A stretch of DNA of 64,000 nt from Aphelocoma coerulescens (Eukaryota; Chordata; Aves; Passeriformes; Corvidae). How positions within the stretch are numbered: the stretch's first letter is position 1; every line of letters starts with the position of its first letter. Positions 18,787 through 33,100 of the stretch are shown piece by piece. The translations under genes and the position numbers were made by a program. Under the pieces are notes generated by a model. It was not told where the DNA came from, made no database searches, and worked only from the letters and a program-made list of their open reading frames with translations. The stretch lies in assembly GCF_041296385.1 (NCBI RefSeq), contig NC_091017.1, positions 12,270,001 through 12,334,000 on the forward strand, in the 5' to 3' direction.

Positions 18787-21700
18787 CTCATAATGCCTTT
18801 CCTTGGAATGCAAAGGTCTGAATCCCAGTGTTGGTGGAGCAGATGATAAGGTCCCATGGGGAAGTAAACTCAACTGAGACATTTCTCTCCTGGCACCTCT
18901 TGTGTAGGAGCAATTCTTAGATATATTCAATATTGGCGGTAGCACGCCAGTTCCTCAGAGAGGATGACAATGCTTTTCCATGGGAAGGAAAGCACCTAGC
19001 CCCAGTGTTTCAGGTGCACATAAGAAGCTGCCTAGTGGAGGTAAAGGGCAGCAGCAACTTTCTGTCCTGGCATATTTGGTGTAGAAGCACTGCCTTGATT
19101 TGTACAAGTATGGAGTTGCTACGCCCTATTTTCAAGGCAGTCTCCTGAAAAAGTCAATTTTGGCATGTCGTTTCCACTTCTGAAAGGTGGTCTTCTGAAC
19201 TCTTGGCAGTAAGCCAAGACAAGCAGCTATGCTCATCCTTGGTGTGCAGCTGATTTAGACACCAGGGCAGGTAATGTCCAGTAACAGTGTTCTGGCACAT
19301 TGGATGGGAGCAGTTCCTGGATGTTTTCTATTTTGGAGGAGGAGATCCCAGTTCTTCTGAGATGGGCTCATAGTTTCTCTCTTTGGCAAAGAAAGCAGTT
19401 TTGGATCTGCATGTAGGGTGTTCTCAGCGAATTAATGGCTTTTCCTCATGGGCAGTTCTGTGGGCTATAGCTGTTGAACTGTTAGAGAAGGAATGAAAAA
19501 GCCAAGCTGTTGAACAAATTTGCATCCTGCTGACTTTAGCAGCCCCTGATAAAATTCTGTTTGCATCCTGACTCTGTGAGACTGAAGGATTATGATGGTA
19601 CTTAAAGCTGGGGAGGAAAGTGCACATAGAAGAGCATGTGAATTTAATGGCTCTTCCTAGTAGGCAGTTCTCTGGGCTAGAGCTGTTGAACTGTTAGAGA
19701 GGGAATGCAAGAGCCAAGCTTCTGAGCTCTTTTCCCTGCTACCTTTAAAGTATGAGCATTCCCTGGTGCTCTCCTATTTGGATAATAAGTTAGAGTGGGT
19801 TTCACATTCACTTTGAAGAATAGAAACAGCGCCATGTGAACCTGTGCCATCAGCTTTCCTTTCCAACTAAATGTTCCTACTTGCAATCTTGCAATTCTTA
19901 CTTGCAATCATGCAGAGCACCGTGCTTGAGGCTGGTGCATTGAAGAAAATTAAATTAGGGCTGTATCAGTACAAAGGAGAGATTGCCATTTGCAAAACCT
20001 CGTTTCGCTTAAGTTAGTAATATTGTAAGTGTTAATTGAGTGGTCATTGGTTGCCTATCACCATCCTGATGCACTAATTTCATCAAGTGTAAATATTGGT
20101 CACAAAAGGTGCCCATTCAGCAACCTGTTGCTGTCTCCACATGGAAGTGTCTTCCGGACGAAATCAAAAGACATTCGAAGAGCCAGGATCCGCAAAGGAA
20201 CAAACTATTGCCACATGAATGGTGCTGGGCGCCATGAGGAGCAGTTAACTTTAACCTGCGCGCTGTCAGCACTCAGAAGAACAACCCCAGCATGGCAGGG
20301 GGGACTTGCAAAAGAAGGAAAGGCCCCTCACCTAGCTATAAACCACCCAAAGTGCAGAGCCAAGTTGAAAACACCACTGCTCTCAAATCAACCGTGTCAG
20401 GACAAAAAGATTTCACTGATCTCCCCCTTCCAGGTACAAACTCTTATGTGCACCACACTCAGAGGGCAATGTGAGCTCCCCAGCGCTGTCTTTCACTCTC
20501 GCAGAGTCCAGATACTAACTTGTGAACATCCTACACAAACATTAGCTCATGAAAGTGCCAGCTTGAGCAAGAACAGCAGACCCTCCCATTGCACCCCCTT
20601 GTCATCCAGAGTGCGGCGGTTTGTTGAAAATCATGGACTCGGAAAGACCAATGCAGCAACTGCTTTTCTCTCTCCTACTGCCTTTCCCTGAGCGAGAGGT
20701 AGATGGATGATGTGGACTTAGTGGAACAGAAAGAGTATGACTGTACTTATAAGGGAGGAAAACCCCCCACAGCATACTGTGCTGTGTGCAGTACACGCTC
20801 TGAAAAGAGACAAAGCTGAATGCTGCCAGCGGGCTTCGGTTCTCAGACTGCTTGCATGGGCAGAGCTGCGGGCTCTTTTAAGGATGGAAACTGGCATCTG
20901 TGAGTGTAAAGAATGTGACTTTCCACACAGCTTAGAAGAAAGGTGCATAGCCCCAGTGAGAAGTGTGTACGTGAAAGACTGGCAGAAGAAGTCGCAGTCC
21001 AGCAAGGCTGGTATCTTTTTCTTTGTGCCAAATAGGCACCTTGGGAACATGAAAGTACTTGATGGTAGCCAAACTGACAGTGAAGGCACAGAACACCGTC
21101 GGGTGTGTGCAGTGTACAGACGCAATGTAAAAGCCCTGAGTACCATTTGACTGCAGTCATAGTGCAAGTTTGCAACTGTACCATGCAAGGCCAGTGAAAG
21201 CTTCCTGTGCGGCCACATTTTCGTATTGGAGCTCGCTAGCTGGAAGTGATTCGGTTTGTCTGCAGTATCCGCTCGACTGAATGTGATGTGTCACTGGAAA
21301 GAAAAGTACAGACCAGCAGTGCGTTTGATATGGTTCAGGGGCTGCAAAGGGAATGTACAGGCCACCTCTGGGATTTTGGTCTTTGTGCATTCCCATGGCA
21401 GCAGTTCCTGGATGTTTTTGTTCTACAGTTTAGGCTCAGTGAGAGAGAAAAAATGCGAGAGCACGCATAGCAGAGCCACAGGGAGAATTGCTGAGGTATG
21501 AGTTGCGTGCTGTTCAGATACTGCCGTACCAAAGGCCTACCTAAACACTGCTGCTGATCTAGCATGTCTTTCTGTAGCAAGACTTGTTGGTACTGCAAAA
21601 CAGAAGATGCGTGAGGTCAAATGAATCTGGACAGAAAATTTCAGACGAGCAGCCTATGAGTGCATGATTGAAACAGTAAATTTAGGTGACAGAATAGATC

Positions 21701-23064
21701 GTGGCATCGATTTGCGTAGTGTTAATATTCTCTGAAGGGAATGCAAAAAGCCAAGATGTGTTTTCCATTCTAGCTGTTCCTGACAAAAACTGAGGAATAA
21801 AACTTTCGTTCTAGATGGAATGTAACATTCAGTTCCCAGGATTTTGCACTCCAAAGTTCAACAAAAGAGTTTCCACAAGAATCTTGAGAAGAAGCACAAT
21901 CACTTCCACCTAGAGCTGGAAGAGGAAGAGGCAGCGGCACAAGCAAGTGCCCTTGAGCGTCCTCCTTCCGAATGCTAGAACGTCAATTCAGCAGGCAGGA
22001 GTGCAGCAGCCACCCTTCGTCTTGCAAGCCCATACGACGCGCACACCAGCCCGGTGCTCTGCGGCTTCGTCCTTCGCCTTTTCGAGCACGCCGTACCTTC
22101 ATTCTCCCGGAGGCGAACAGCGGTCTGCTTCTCGCACGGAACGCTGTGTCGGCAGCCAAGCGCTCCAGTGCACTGCTTCTGCCCAAACACGCCTGGGCCC
22201 TGCACCTCTCCTTCCCAGCGCTACGTAGCAGCACAATCTGTCCCTCTTGCGATCCCAAGCTAAGCGGAAAGCTTCTCGGCTACGTCTCCCGCAGAGAGCT
22301 GTGCCAGGACAATAAGCTTGCAAGCACTTTGCTCCTGACACTAGTGGCAACAGGGATTCGCACCACCTTCCAGGAGCAGTCCTCTTGCCTTTTACAAGGT
22401 GCAAAAGCGCCCCCTCTGTGGCGGTGCTGTCTGCCCGGTCTTTCTCGGCTCGAAGCACCACGAGGCACACAAGACTCTCTCGCAAGGACCGAAATTCCCG
22501 ATAGGCGTCTCTGCGCTTTCTGCAATGCTGCACGCACAAGCCCGGTGCTCTGAGGCTTCGTTCTTCGCCTTTCGTTGTCTGGGCAGAAGAGAAGCCGAGC
22601 GAGGCCATTGTGCTTTGCCGCTTGTCAGTGTGCTGTGCACGGTTTTTCCGCAGCTCGAGCTAGCGGGAGACCCCTTCGGTTTCGCGGCGTCCACACTACC
22701 CATGGTAGCTCTCGCTCAGCGAAACTTGAAGGGGAGAAGCACTTGCTGGATGAGTCTTTCAGTGTGCAGGACTTTGAAAACACAGCAGCGCAATCGGGGC
22801 CACGAGAAGGACCGCTGAGAAGTCGCTCTCGCACAGAGAACCGTGCCAGGATGACGAGCTCGCCCAGCATTTGCCCCTGACACTTGGGGAACTCGTAGTT
22901 GCCAGTGCCTTCCAGGGGCAGTCTGCTTTCTGTCATAACCTGCATAGGGCCCGTCAGATGGTGGTGCTGTCTGCCTTCTCCTTCTCGGCCAGAGTGTACT
23001 CTGGTGCACACTGCAGTCTGGCAAGGAGCAAAGATCTTCGGTAGACATCTCGCACAGGAGAAAG

Positions 23065-24295
23065 TTGCCAAGAAAGAACCACGTTCTTCATCAGCCCTCT
23101 TCATGTCCCGATTGGGGTGCTGCCTTCAAAGCCTTGCACATTGAAAGACTTCTCCAGCAAGTGCTTCTCCCCTGGCGCACTTCGCTGAGTGAGAGCTGCA
23201 TGGGCAGCGTGGGCTCAGCGAAACCGAAAGGGTGTCGCTGTAGCTCGAGCTGAGCAAAGAAACCGTGCACGGTGCACCGTTGGTGGGTGCAGCATGCACG
23301 CGGAAAAGCAGCAAAGTTCACTGCCATCGCTGGCCTTCTCTTCAGTCCAGACCACTTAAGGCAAACAATTTAGCTGCAGAGCACTGGGCTTGCGTGTGCA
23401 GTGCACCAAATTGCCCAAGACCAGCAAGGGCTCGTTCACAAGCAGAGTCGGCTGAGAGCATTCTTGCTTGCTCCAGAAAGGAAGCCGCAGCTATAGTGCT
23501 TCATCCCACAGCGTGGACATAGGCACTTTCCTAGTTGTTCAGCCTTGCAGAGTCCCTGCAACTAGAGCTCAGCCAGGAGCAGGCGTCAAAGCAGAAGGCT
23601 TTCCTAAAGCACGCCTCTCCAACCAGCCTTCGGAAATCGCAAATGACACTGTGGCTCTGTGCCTTTCTTCTAAGACAGACGCCCACCTTGCTTTCACTCT
23701 CGCAGCTCCCTTGGCAGCCTCCAGCAGCTGCTTTCCTGGAGAACGGCCCGAGAAGTAGAAGCCAGGGCTGGGCTGCACCTTCGCCTTCCGCACGTAAGCG
23801 GCACCAGACTCACCGGTGCGCTCTGTTCTTCCCTCCTCCGCTGCATGCTACTACCATCGTGTTCTCGGAAAGACGGAGACTGAAGGGAAGCGCAAATGCT
23901 TCCACAGAGAGCTACAAGAGGAATAGGCAGCAGCAGCACAGGAAAGTGCCGTGGAACTTCCTCCTTCCCAAGGCTATAACGTCAATTCAGCAGGCAGGAG
24001 AGTGGCAGCCACGCTCGTCTTGCAGCCCGTACAACGAGCACGCGAGCCCGGCGCTCCGCGGCTTCGTTCTTCCTCTTTTCGAGCACGCCGTACCTTCGTT
24101 CCCCCGGAGGCGGACGGTCTTCTGCTTCTCGCCGGAACACTGTGCCCGGCAGTGCAGCGCTTTCTGCGGCAAGCTGCAAAGCGCCCGTCAGATGGCGATG
24201 CTGTCTGCCCGCTCCTCGGCTCGAGTGTACTCCGGCGCACGCTGCCGTCTCGCAAGGAGCAAAGAGCTTCGGTAGACATCTCGCACAGGAGAAAG
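23065..24295 (+). repeat. 1,231-bp sub-repeat, unit 3, copy 1 of 2
   Basis: One base shorter than the others because a C is missing near 24131. GC to CT at 24073-24074 and A to G at 23213 are private. It carries T to A at 23943, which turns the donor-like CAGGTAAGT into CAGGAAAGT. Confidence 0.9.
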
Positions 24296-25527
24296 TTGCC
24301 AAGAAAGAACCACGTTCTTCATCAGCCCTCCTCATGTCCCGATTGGGGTGCTGCCTTCAAAGCCTTGCACATTGAAAGACTTCTCCAGCAAGTGCTTCTC
24401 CCCTGGCGCACTTCGCTGAGTGAGAGCTGCATGGGCAGCGTGGACTCAGCGAAACCGAAAGGGTGTCGCTGTAGCTCGAGCTGAGCAAAGAAACCGTGCA
24501 CGGTGCACCGTTGGTGGGTGCAGCATGCACGCGGAAAAGCAGCAAAGTTCACTGCCATCGCTGGCCTTCTCTTCAGTCCAGACCACTTAAGGCAAACAAT
24601 TTAGCTGCAGAGCACTGGGCTTGCGTGTGCAGTGCACCAAATTGCCCAAGACCAGCAAGGGCTCGTTCACAAGCAGAGTCGGCTGAGAGCATTCTTGCTT
24701 GCTCCAGAAAGGAAGCCGCAGCTATAGTGCTTCATCCCACAGCGTGGACATAGGCACTTTCCTAGTTGTTCAGCCTTGCAGAGTCCCTGCAACTAGAGCT
24801 CAGCCAGGAGCAGGCGTCAAAGCAGAAGGCTTTCCTAAAGCACGCCTCTCCAACCAGCCTTCGGAAATCGCAAATGACACTGTGGCTCTGTGCCTTTCTT
24901 CTAAGACAGACGCCCACCTTGCTTTCACTCTCGCAGCTCCCTTGGCAGCCTCCAGCAGCTGCTTTCCTGGAGAACGGCCCGAGAAGTAGAAGCCAGGGCT
25001 GGGCTGCACCTTCGCCTTCCGCACGTAAGCGGCACCAGACTCACCGGTGCGCTCTGTTCTTCCCTCCTCCGCTGCATGCTACTACCATCGTGTTCTCGGA
25101 AAGACGGAGACTGAAGGGAAGCGCAAATGCTTCCACAGAGAGCTACAAGAGGAATAGGCAGCAGCAGCACAGGTAAGTGCCGTGGAACTTCCTCCTTCCC
25201 AAGGCTATAACGTCAATTCAGCAGGCAGGAGAGTGGCAGCCACGCTCGTCTTGCAGCCCGTACAACGAGCACGCGAGCCCGGCGCTCCGCGGCTTCGTTC
25301 TTCGCCTTTTCGAGCACGCCGTACCTTCGTTCCCCCGGAGGCGGACGGTCTTCTGCTTCTCGCCCGGAACACTGTGCCCGGCAGTGCAGCGCTTTCTGCG
25401 GCAAGCTGCAAAGCGCCCGTCAGATGGCGATGCTGTCTGCCCGCTCCTCGGCTCGAGTGTACTCCGGCGCACGCTGCCGTCTCGCAAGGAGCAAAGAGCT
25501 TCGGTAGACATCTCGCACAGGAGAAAG
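24296..25527 (+). repeat. 1,232-bp sub-repeat, unit 3, copy 2 of 2
   Basis: Begins at a junction reading GAAAG then TTGCCAAG, so the switch lies inside the 29-base tract. It retains the donor-like CAGGTAAGT near 25170. It has CTCCTCATG near 24330, where copy 1 has CTCTTCATG. Confidence 0.9.
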
Positions 25528-25715
25528 GTGCCAGGACGACACCACATTCCTCCTCACCCCTTCTCGTGGCCCACATTGTGGTGCTGCCTTCAAAGCCGTG
25601 CGCATTGAAAGACTCTTCCAGCAAGTGCTTCTCCCCTGGCACACTTCGCTCAGCGACAGCTACGTGGGCAGCGTGGACTCAGCGAAACTGAAAGGGTGTC
25701 CTTGTAGCTCGAGCT

Positions 25716-26427
25716 TGTTGGAGAGGATGAAAGTTTGGTAAGAAAGTTTCACAGCTATGTAAGCTTGACAGAAAGATCTCTGAATGTAGAAACTTAGCAT
25801 GAGGTAGAAATGGAAACGAGTTTTGATAGAGAGTAAAAGGTGTTTTGCTGAAACACTGATCACTGAATAACTGAGAAGGCAAAGGTTGGAGATTGAGTTG
25901 GAAGGAGATGTTTTTTATTAGGACACCGGTATGTGAGTACAAACAAGCACATGTTTTTCACCAAGTAAATAAGTCTCAAGAAGGCCATAAGGAAATAGAA
26001 AACATGTTTTTACCAAAAAGAGAGCTATCGCAGGCAAACAAGAAATGTCGATGTAGCAAGAAGAAGAGAGGTCTGAGAATTTTCCACTGTAAGCTTAAAT
26101 TGTAACATACTTACTCTTGTGATTGGATAAGAATGACTATAATATGGTAATGGTAGTAGTCATGATAGGCTACAGGCAAATGTAAAGGTATTGTTGTATG
26201 GTGCTTATTGGTTGCTATGTATTGAGATACTCAGCAAAGAAAAATACATAATGCTTTCTAACTTGAACAGAAAGCGGCTCCAGGTATGCCTACCAGCTGT
26301 AGCTGACAGCTGTAGGGCTGGCTCTGGATACCCACTCCCTGAAATGCTGTAACTTCGCCTATGCAATACACAGCTTTCAAGAGAGCCGCCTGAAGTCCAG
26401 ACACCCTTCGCGAGCCTTTCTCCTATA
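25716..26427 (+). mobile_element. LTR-like insertion A, unit 3
   Basis: Equivalent of 4293-5004, immediately downstream of the second sub-repeat copy and its block Q. Only one insertion is present although the sub-repeat is doubled, because it lies outside the duplicated interval. Confidence 0.45.
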
Positions 26428-28684
26428 GAGCTGTGGAAAGAAATCGTGCACGCTACACCGAGGGTGCGTGCAGCATGCACGAGCAAAAGCGGCAAAGTTC
26501 AGTGCCCTCGCTGGGCTTCCCTTCCGTGCGGATAACGTGAGGCGAAAAATGAAGCCGCAGAGCACCGGGCTTGCAGGTGCAGTGCACCGAGTTGCAGAAG
26601 TCCAGCAGGCTCGTTCACAAGCCAAGCCGGCTGAGGGAGTCCTCGCGTCTCCAAAAGGGAACGCGGAGCCGTAGCACTTCATCCCACAGCGTGGAGATAG
26701 GCACTTCCCTAGTCGTTCAGCCTTGCAGAGTCCCTGCAGCTAGAGCTCACCCAGGAGCAGGCGTCAAAGCAGAAGGCCCTCCTAAAGCACCCTTTCTCCA
26801 AGCAGCCTCCTGAAAGGGCGCATCACAGTGCGGCTCTGCGCCTTTCTTCTAAGACAGACGCCCGCTATACTTTCGTGCTCGCAGCTCCCTTGGCAGCCTC
26901 CAGCAGCTACTCTCCTGGAGAACGGCCGTAGACGTCAAAGCCAGTGCTGGGCTGCACCTCCGCCCTCCCCAGGTAAGCAACAGCGAACTCACCGGTGCAC
27001 TCTGTACTTCCCTCCTCCGCTTGGATCCTACATGCATTCGTGTTCTCCGAAACTCAGAGACTGAAGGGAAGGGCAATTGCTTCCCCAGATAGCTGCAAGG
27101 GCACTAGGCAGCAGCAGCACAAATTTCACATGACCTGATGCACTGTAGAGATATTACCCTGTTACCCCTCCTTTCTCCTCGTCCTCGACCAATTGTGGTG
27201 GGATGTCGAAAGGCTTGGCCAGCGAAAAGCTCATCCAGCAAGGGCGTCTCTCTTGACGCATTTCCCTGACCGAGAGCTACACAGATGGTCTGGACACTGT
27301 AAAACAGCAAGAAAATAATTCTATGTCCAGCTGAGGAAAATCCGTGCACAGAAAAATGTAGATGCCTGCAGTAAACAATCTGAAGAGCGGCAAAGCTCCA
27401 AGCCATCGCTGCGCTTCAGTCCTGTCCGGACCACAGAAGGCGAAGAACGAAGCAGCTGGGCACCGGCTTCATGGACTCAGTGGCGCGACTTGCAAACGTC
27501 CAGCCAAGAGCTGCTTCAACAAGCAGATTCAGCCGAGAATGCTCTGCCTGCACTTTCCCTCGCAGCGCTAGGCAGCACCACGTTCTGTTTGCGTGGCAGC
27601 CTGATTCTTAACGGAAAGATTCTCAATGCCTGTGTCTGGCACAGAGAACGGTTTTAGGTCAGCAAGCTCACCCGGCGCTTACCCTCGACGCGTGCAAACC
27701 TGTATTTGCACCGCATTCCAGTGGCAGCCCTCTTTCCTTTCCAGCCGGCACAGCGCCGTCAGATCGCGGTGCTCTCTGCACCTGCCTTCTCGCTTCCAAG
27801 TGCCACCGCGCACATTACAGCCTTGCAGGGAGCGAAGAGGCGGAGAGGCGTCTCGCAAAGAAGAACGTGCCGGGACGAAAAGGTGCTCTTTCCTTTCTCC
27901 TCCTCCTTTGCCCGAATGGTGGTGCTGTGTTGAAAGGCTTGGCCAGCGAAAAGCTCATCCAGCAAGTGTTTCTCTCCTGACGCCTTTCGCTGAGCGAGAG
28001 AGCTACACGGACACTTTCGACTCGGGGAAACAGCAAGAGAATGACTGTACGTCGAGCTGAGGAAAAGCCGTGCACAGCAGCCTGTGGCTGCGTGCAGTGT
28101 TCACGCTGAAGAGCGGCAAAGCTCCAAGCCATCGCTGCGCTTCAGTCCTGTCCGGACCACAGAAGGCGAAGAACGAAGCAGCTGGGCACCGGCTTCATGG
28201 GCTCAGTGGAGCGACTTGCAAATGTCCAGCCAAGAGCTGCTTCAACAAGCAGATTCAGCTGAGAATGCTCTGCCTGCTTCAACAAAGTAAGGCGCAGCCC
28301 TTGCACTGCAGCACACTGCCTGGCCAGAAACAGGTTCTTACACCTTCAGTGCTGCCGAGCCCACGCAGCTTGAGCACACCCAGAAGGACGCGTCCAGAAA
28401 GAAGGCGTTCTTCGAGTGCCTTGTCCTTCCTTGTTCTGTCTTTCATCTGCACCTGAAACAGTGGGTCTACGTGTTTTCCTTCCCAGGGAAAAGAACTTTC
28501 ATTCTTGTCCAGGAGTCTATGGCTAAAATGGTGATTGCATGTCCCATATCCAATACAACCAAGGATTACTCCCGGAGGAAAGCTGCCAGGACAGATGGGT
28601 CTTGCTGGCTTTGACCACCCCTGGGCCACCTCTCATATTCTCCTGAAACAGTGGGGTACATGAAGGCATTGCCATACCTGATCA

Positions 28685-30113
28685 TCCCTTGCCATGCAGA
28701 GCCCAGCCTTGCATTGCCTTACAGACACCTCTGTGTACCTCCCTTGCCCTTCCTATGTCTCCATTGCATGGCCTTGTTCACCAATCTCCCACCTTGACTT
28801 TCTTACCCCTTGTTTCCTGGTCTTGTCTTGCCTGCTTCTCCTATGACTCTCTTGGCCTTGCCTAAGTCTCTCTTGCCTTGCTTTGCAAAGCCAACACTTG
28901 CCTTGCCCTGCTACCCCTCTTTCCCTCGCCTAGTCTACCCACACCTACCCACCTTTGACTGGCCTATCCATCCGATCATCACCTTTTCTGCACCACCCCT
29001 CCATGCTCTTGTCTTGCCTTGGCCTGCCTACCCTTCCCTTGCCTTGCACTGCCTTGCATAACCCTTGCCCTTCTTGACATTTGTGCCCCTTTCCAACATG
29101 GCCTTGCTTTCCTTTGCCTACCCCTCCCAATCCCTGCTTTGCCTACAGATTCCTGGCCTTCTTTTGTCTACCACTCCTTTGCCTTTTGTGGGAACCAACA
29201 GCTGGTCTGAAGGCCTCACAGACATTTCCGTTGATACAATCATTTTGTACCCGTGAGAATTGCAGAAGCAAGAAGATAAACAACAGAAAGAAGTTGTAAC
29301 AGCTGCAAAAGGGACGATACTGGCTGATGTTTAGCAAAGAATGTGTGTACACTATAGACAACCAGTAGTATTGTATTATAGCAAAATAATAGTCCATGCA
29401 CATGTAGCTAAAAAAGTGCATAAGAGAAGATGCATAAATAATACAAGTGGTTTTTTGCCATTGCTCGGGGCAGAGAGTGTATGTGTGTCGTGACCGTCTC
29501 AACAGCAACAGCCTTGCACTGCCTTTCATAACCAGCCCCTGCCTACTGCCTCCTTCCCTGGCCTTCCATGTCTTGTCTTCCTCTCCTTTGATTTAACTTG
29601 CTTCTCCTATCTCTCCCTTGCTTGCCTTACTCCACTGACCTTTCTGTGTTCTTGCCTTGACTTGCCTAGCTGTTCCTTGCTTCACATTGCTTTGTGTAAG
29701 CATTCCCTGTTTTTATTTGCCTACCCCTTTCTTGCCTGGCCTTTCCTTGCCTAGCCTTTCTTGTCTTTGCCTGCCCTCTGCATCACTGGACTTACCTTCC
29801 TATGCCCTGCCTTCCCTACAGCTTCTGGGCCTTCTCTTGCCTCGCACTCATTGGCCCTACTTTGCTGCCTGCTCACTGCTCTTGCTTTGCTTTCCCTAAC
29901 TTTCCCTTGACTTGACTAGAATTGCCTAAACTTGCTTTGACTGCATTGCCTTGCCTGCATGGAAGAAAAGGCAAGGCAGGGCAAAGCAAGGAAATCATAG
30001 GCAGGGCAGGGCAAGGGAGACATAGGCAAGAGAGACGTAGCCAAGGAAGGCAAAGCAAGGGTAGGCTAGGAAAAACCAGGCAATGGTACTGAAGGCAACG
30101 CAAGGCCAAGTGA
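28685..30113 (+). repeat. Degenerate TTGCC pentamer block, unit 3
   Basis: Equivalent of 7262-8690. The same degenerate pattern is retained base for base as far as I can see. A freely slipping microsatellite would vary in length between units; this one does not. Confidence 0.85.
29187..29510 (+). mobile_element. LTR-like insertion B, unit 3
   Basis: Equivalent of 7764-8087, same insertion point. Confidence 0.5.
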
Positions 30114-33100
30114 CTCATAATGCCTTTCCTTGGAATGCAAAGGTCTGAATCCCAGTGTTGGTGGAGCAGATGATAAGGTCCCATGGGGAAGTAAACTCAA
30201 CTGAGACATTTCTCTCCTGGCACCTCTTGTGTAGGAGCAATTCTTAGATATATTCAATATTGGCGGTAGCACGCCAGTTCCTCAGAGAGGATGACAATGC
30301 TTTTCCATGGGAAGGAAAGCACCTAGCCCCAGTGTTTCAGGTGCACATAAGAAGCTGCCTAGTGGAGGTAAAGGGCAGCAGCAACTTTCTGTCCTGGCAT
30401 ATTTGGTGTAGAAGCACTGCCTTGATTTGTACAAGTATGGAGTTGCTACGCCCTATTTTCAAGGCAGTCTCCTGAAAAAGTCAATTTTGGCATGTCGTTT
30501 CCACTTCTGAAAGGTGGTCTTCTGAACTCTTGGCAGTAAGCCAAGACAAGCAGCTATGCTCATCCTTGGTGTGCAGCTGATTTAGACACCAGGGCAGGTA
30601 ATGTCCAGTAACAGTGTTCTGGCACATTGGATGGGAGCAGTTCCTGGATGTTTTCTATTTTGGAGGAGGAGATCCCAGTTCTTCTGAGATGGGCTCATAG
30701 TTTCTCTCTTTGGCAAAGAAAGCAGTTTTGGATCTGCATGTAGGGTGTTCTCAGCGAATTAATGGCTTTTCCTCATGGGCAGTTCTGTGGGCTATAGCTG
30801 TTGAACTGTTAGAGAAGGAATGAAAAAGCCAAGCTGTTGAACAAATTTGCATCCTGCTGACTTTAGCAGCCCCTGATAAAATTCTGTTTGCATCCTGACT
30901 CTGTGAGACTGAAGGATTATGATGGTACTTAAAGCTGGGGAGGAAAGTGCACATAGAAGAGCATGTGAATTTAATGGCTCTTCCTAGTAGGCAGTTCTCT
31001 GGGCTAGAGCTGTTGAACTGTTAGAGAGGGAATGCAAGAGCCAAGCTTCTGAGCTCTTTTCCCTGCTACCTTTAAAGTATGAGCATTCCCTGGTGCTCTC
31101 CTATTTGGATAATAAGTTAGAGTGGGTTTCACATTCACTTTGAAGAATAGAAACAGCGCCATGTGAACCTGTGCCATCAGCTTTCCTTTCCAACTAAATG
31201 TTCCTACTTGCAATCTTGCAATTCTTACTTGCAATCATGCAGAGCACCGTGCTTGAGGCTGGTGCATTGAAGAAAATTAAATTAGGGCTGTATCAGTACA
31301 AAGGAGAGATTGCCATTTGCAAAACCTCGTTTCGCTTAAGTTAGTAATATTGTAAGTGTTAATTGAGTGGTCATTGGTTGCCTATCACCATCCTGATGCA
31401 CTAATTTCATCAAGTGTAAATATTGGTCACAAAAGGTGCCCATTCAGCAACCTGTTGCTGTCTCCACATGGAAGTGTCTTCCGGACGAAATCAAAAGACA
31501 TTCGAAGAGCCAGGATCCGCAAAGGAACAAACTATTGCCACATGAATGGTGCTGGGCGCCATGAGGAGCAGTTAACTTTAACCTGCGCGCTGTCAGCACT
31601 CAGAAGAACAACCCCAGCATGGCAGGGGGGACTTGCAAAAGAAGGAAAGGCCCCTCACCTAGCTATAAACCACCCAAAGTGCAGAGCCAAGTTGAAAACA
31701 CCACTGCTCTCAAATCAACCGTGTCAGGACAAAAAGATTTCACTGATCTCCCCCTTCCAGGTACAAACTCTTATGTGCACCACACTCAGAGGGCAATGTG
31801 AGCTCCCCAGCGCTGTCTTTCACTCTCGCAGAGTCCAGATACTAACTTGTGAACATCCTACACAAACATTAGCTCATGAAAGTGCCAGCTTGAGCAAGAA
31901 CAGCAGACCCTCCCATTGCACCCCCTTGTCATCCAGAGTGCGGCGGTTTGTTGAAAATCATGGACTCGGAAAGACCAATGCAGCAACTGCTTTTCTCTCT
32001 CCTACTGCCTTTCCCTGAGCGAGAGGTAGATGGATGATGTGGACTTAGTGGAACAGAAAGAGTATGACTGTACTTATAAGGGAGGAAAACCCCCCACAGC
32101 ATACTGTGCTGTGTGCAGTACACGCTCTGAAAAGAGACAAAGCTGAATGCTGCCAGCGGGCTTCGGTTCTCAGACTGCTTGCATGGGCAGAGCTGCGGGC
32201 TCTTTTAAGGATGGAAACTGGCATCTGTGAGTGTAAAGAATGTGACTTTCCACACAGCTTAGAAGAAAGGTGCATAGCCCCAGTGAGAAGTGTGTACGTG
32301 AAAGACTGGCAGAAGAAGTCGCAGTCCAGCAAGGCTGGTATCTTTTTCTTTGTGCCAAATAGGCACCTTGGGAACATGAAAGTACTTGATGGTAGCCAAA
32401 CTGACAGTGAAGGCACAGAACACCGTCGGGTGTGTGCAGTGTACAGACGCAATGTAAAAGCCCTGAGTACCATTTGACTGCAGTCATAGTGCAAGTTTGC
32501 AACTGTACCATGCAAGGCCAGTGAAAGCTTCCTGTGCGGCCACATTTTCGTATTGGAGCTCGCTAGCTGGAAGTGATTCGGTTTGTCTGCAGTATCCGCT
32601 CGACTGAATGTGATGTGTCACTGGAAAGAAAAGTACAGACCAGCAGTGCGTTTGATATGGTTCAGGGGCTGCAAAGGGAATGTACAGGCCACCTCTGGGA
32701 TTTTGGTCTTTGTGCATTCCCATGGCAGCAGTTCCTGGATGTTTTTGTTCTACAGTTTAGGCTCAGTGAGAGAGAAAAAATGCGAGAGCACGCATAGCAG
32801 AGCCACAGGGAGAATTGCTGAGGTATGAGTTGCGTGCTGTTCAGATACTGCCGTACCAAAGGCCTACCTAAACACTGCTGCTGATCTAGCATGTCTTTCT
32901 GTAGCAAGACTTGTTGGTACTGCAAAACAGAAGATGCGTGAGGTCAAATGAATCTGGACAGAAAATTTCAGACGAGCAGCCTATGAGTGCATGATTGAAA
33001 CAGTAAATTTAGGTGACAGAATAGATCGTGGCATCGATTTGCGTAGTGTTAATATTCTCTGAAGGGAATGCAAAAAGCCAAGATGTGTTTTCCATTCTAG

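Larger units (their letters stand above)
10097..20192 (+). repeat. Macrosatellite unit 2 (single sub-repeat copy)
   Basis: Same length as unit 1. Differences noticed by eye: T to G at 12455, which removes a TGA and lengthens a spurious open frame to 302 codons; G to C at 15697, which destroys an internal BamHI site present in every other unit; G to A at 18038 inside the second LTR-like segment; and G to A at 18494, which destroys an acceptor-like CTACAG in the pyrimidine-rich block. Confidence 0.95.
20193..31519 (+). repeat. Macrosatellite unit 3 (two sub-repeat copies)
   Basis: Unit of 11,327 bases, which is 10,096 plus one extra sub-repeat of 1,231 bases. The first sub-repeat copy (23065-24295) is the most diverged in the window: substitutions at 23213 and 24073-24074 and a missing C near 24131. 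It has the class-B bases G at 23105, C at 23216 and G at 23283, but keeps T at the position equivalent to 2707. Confidence 0.95.
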
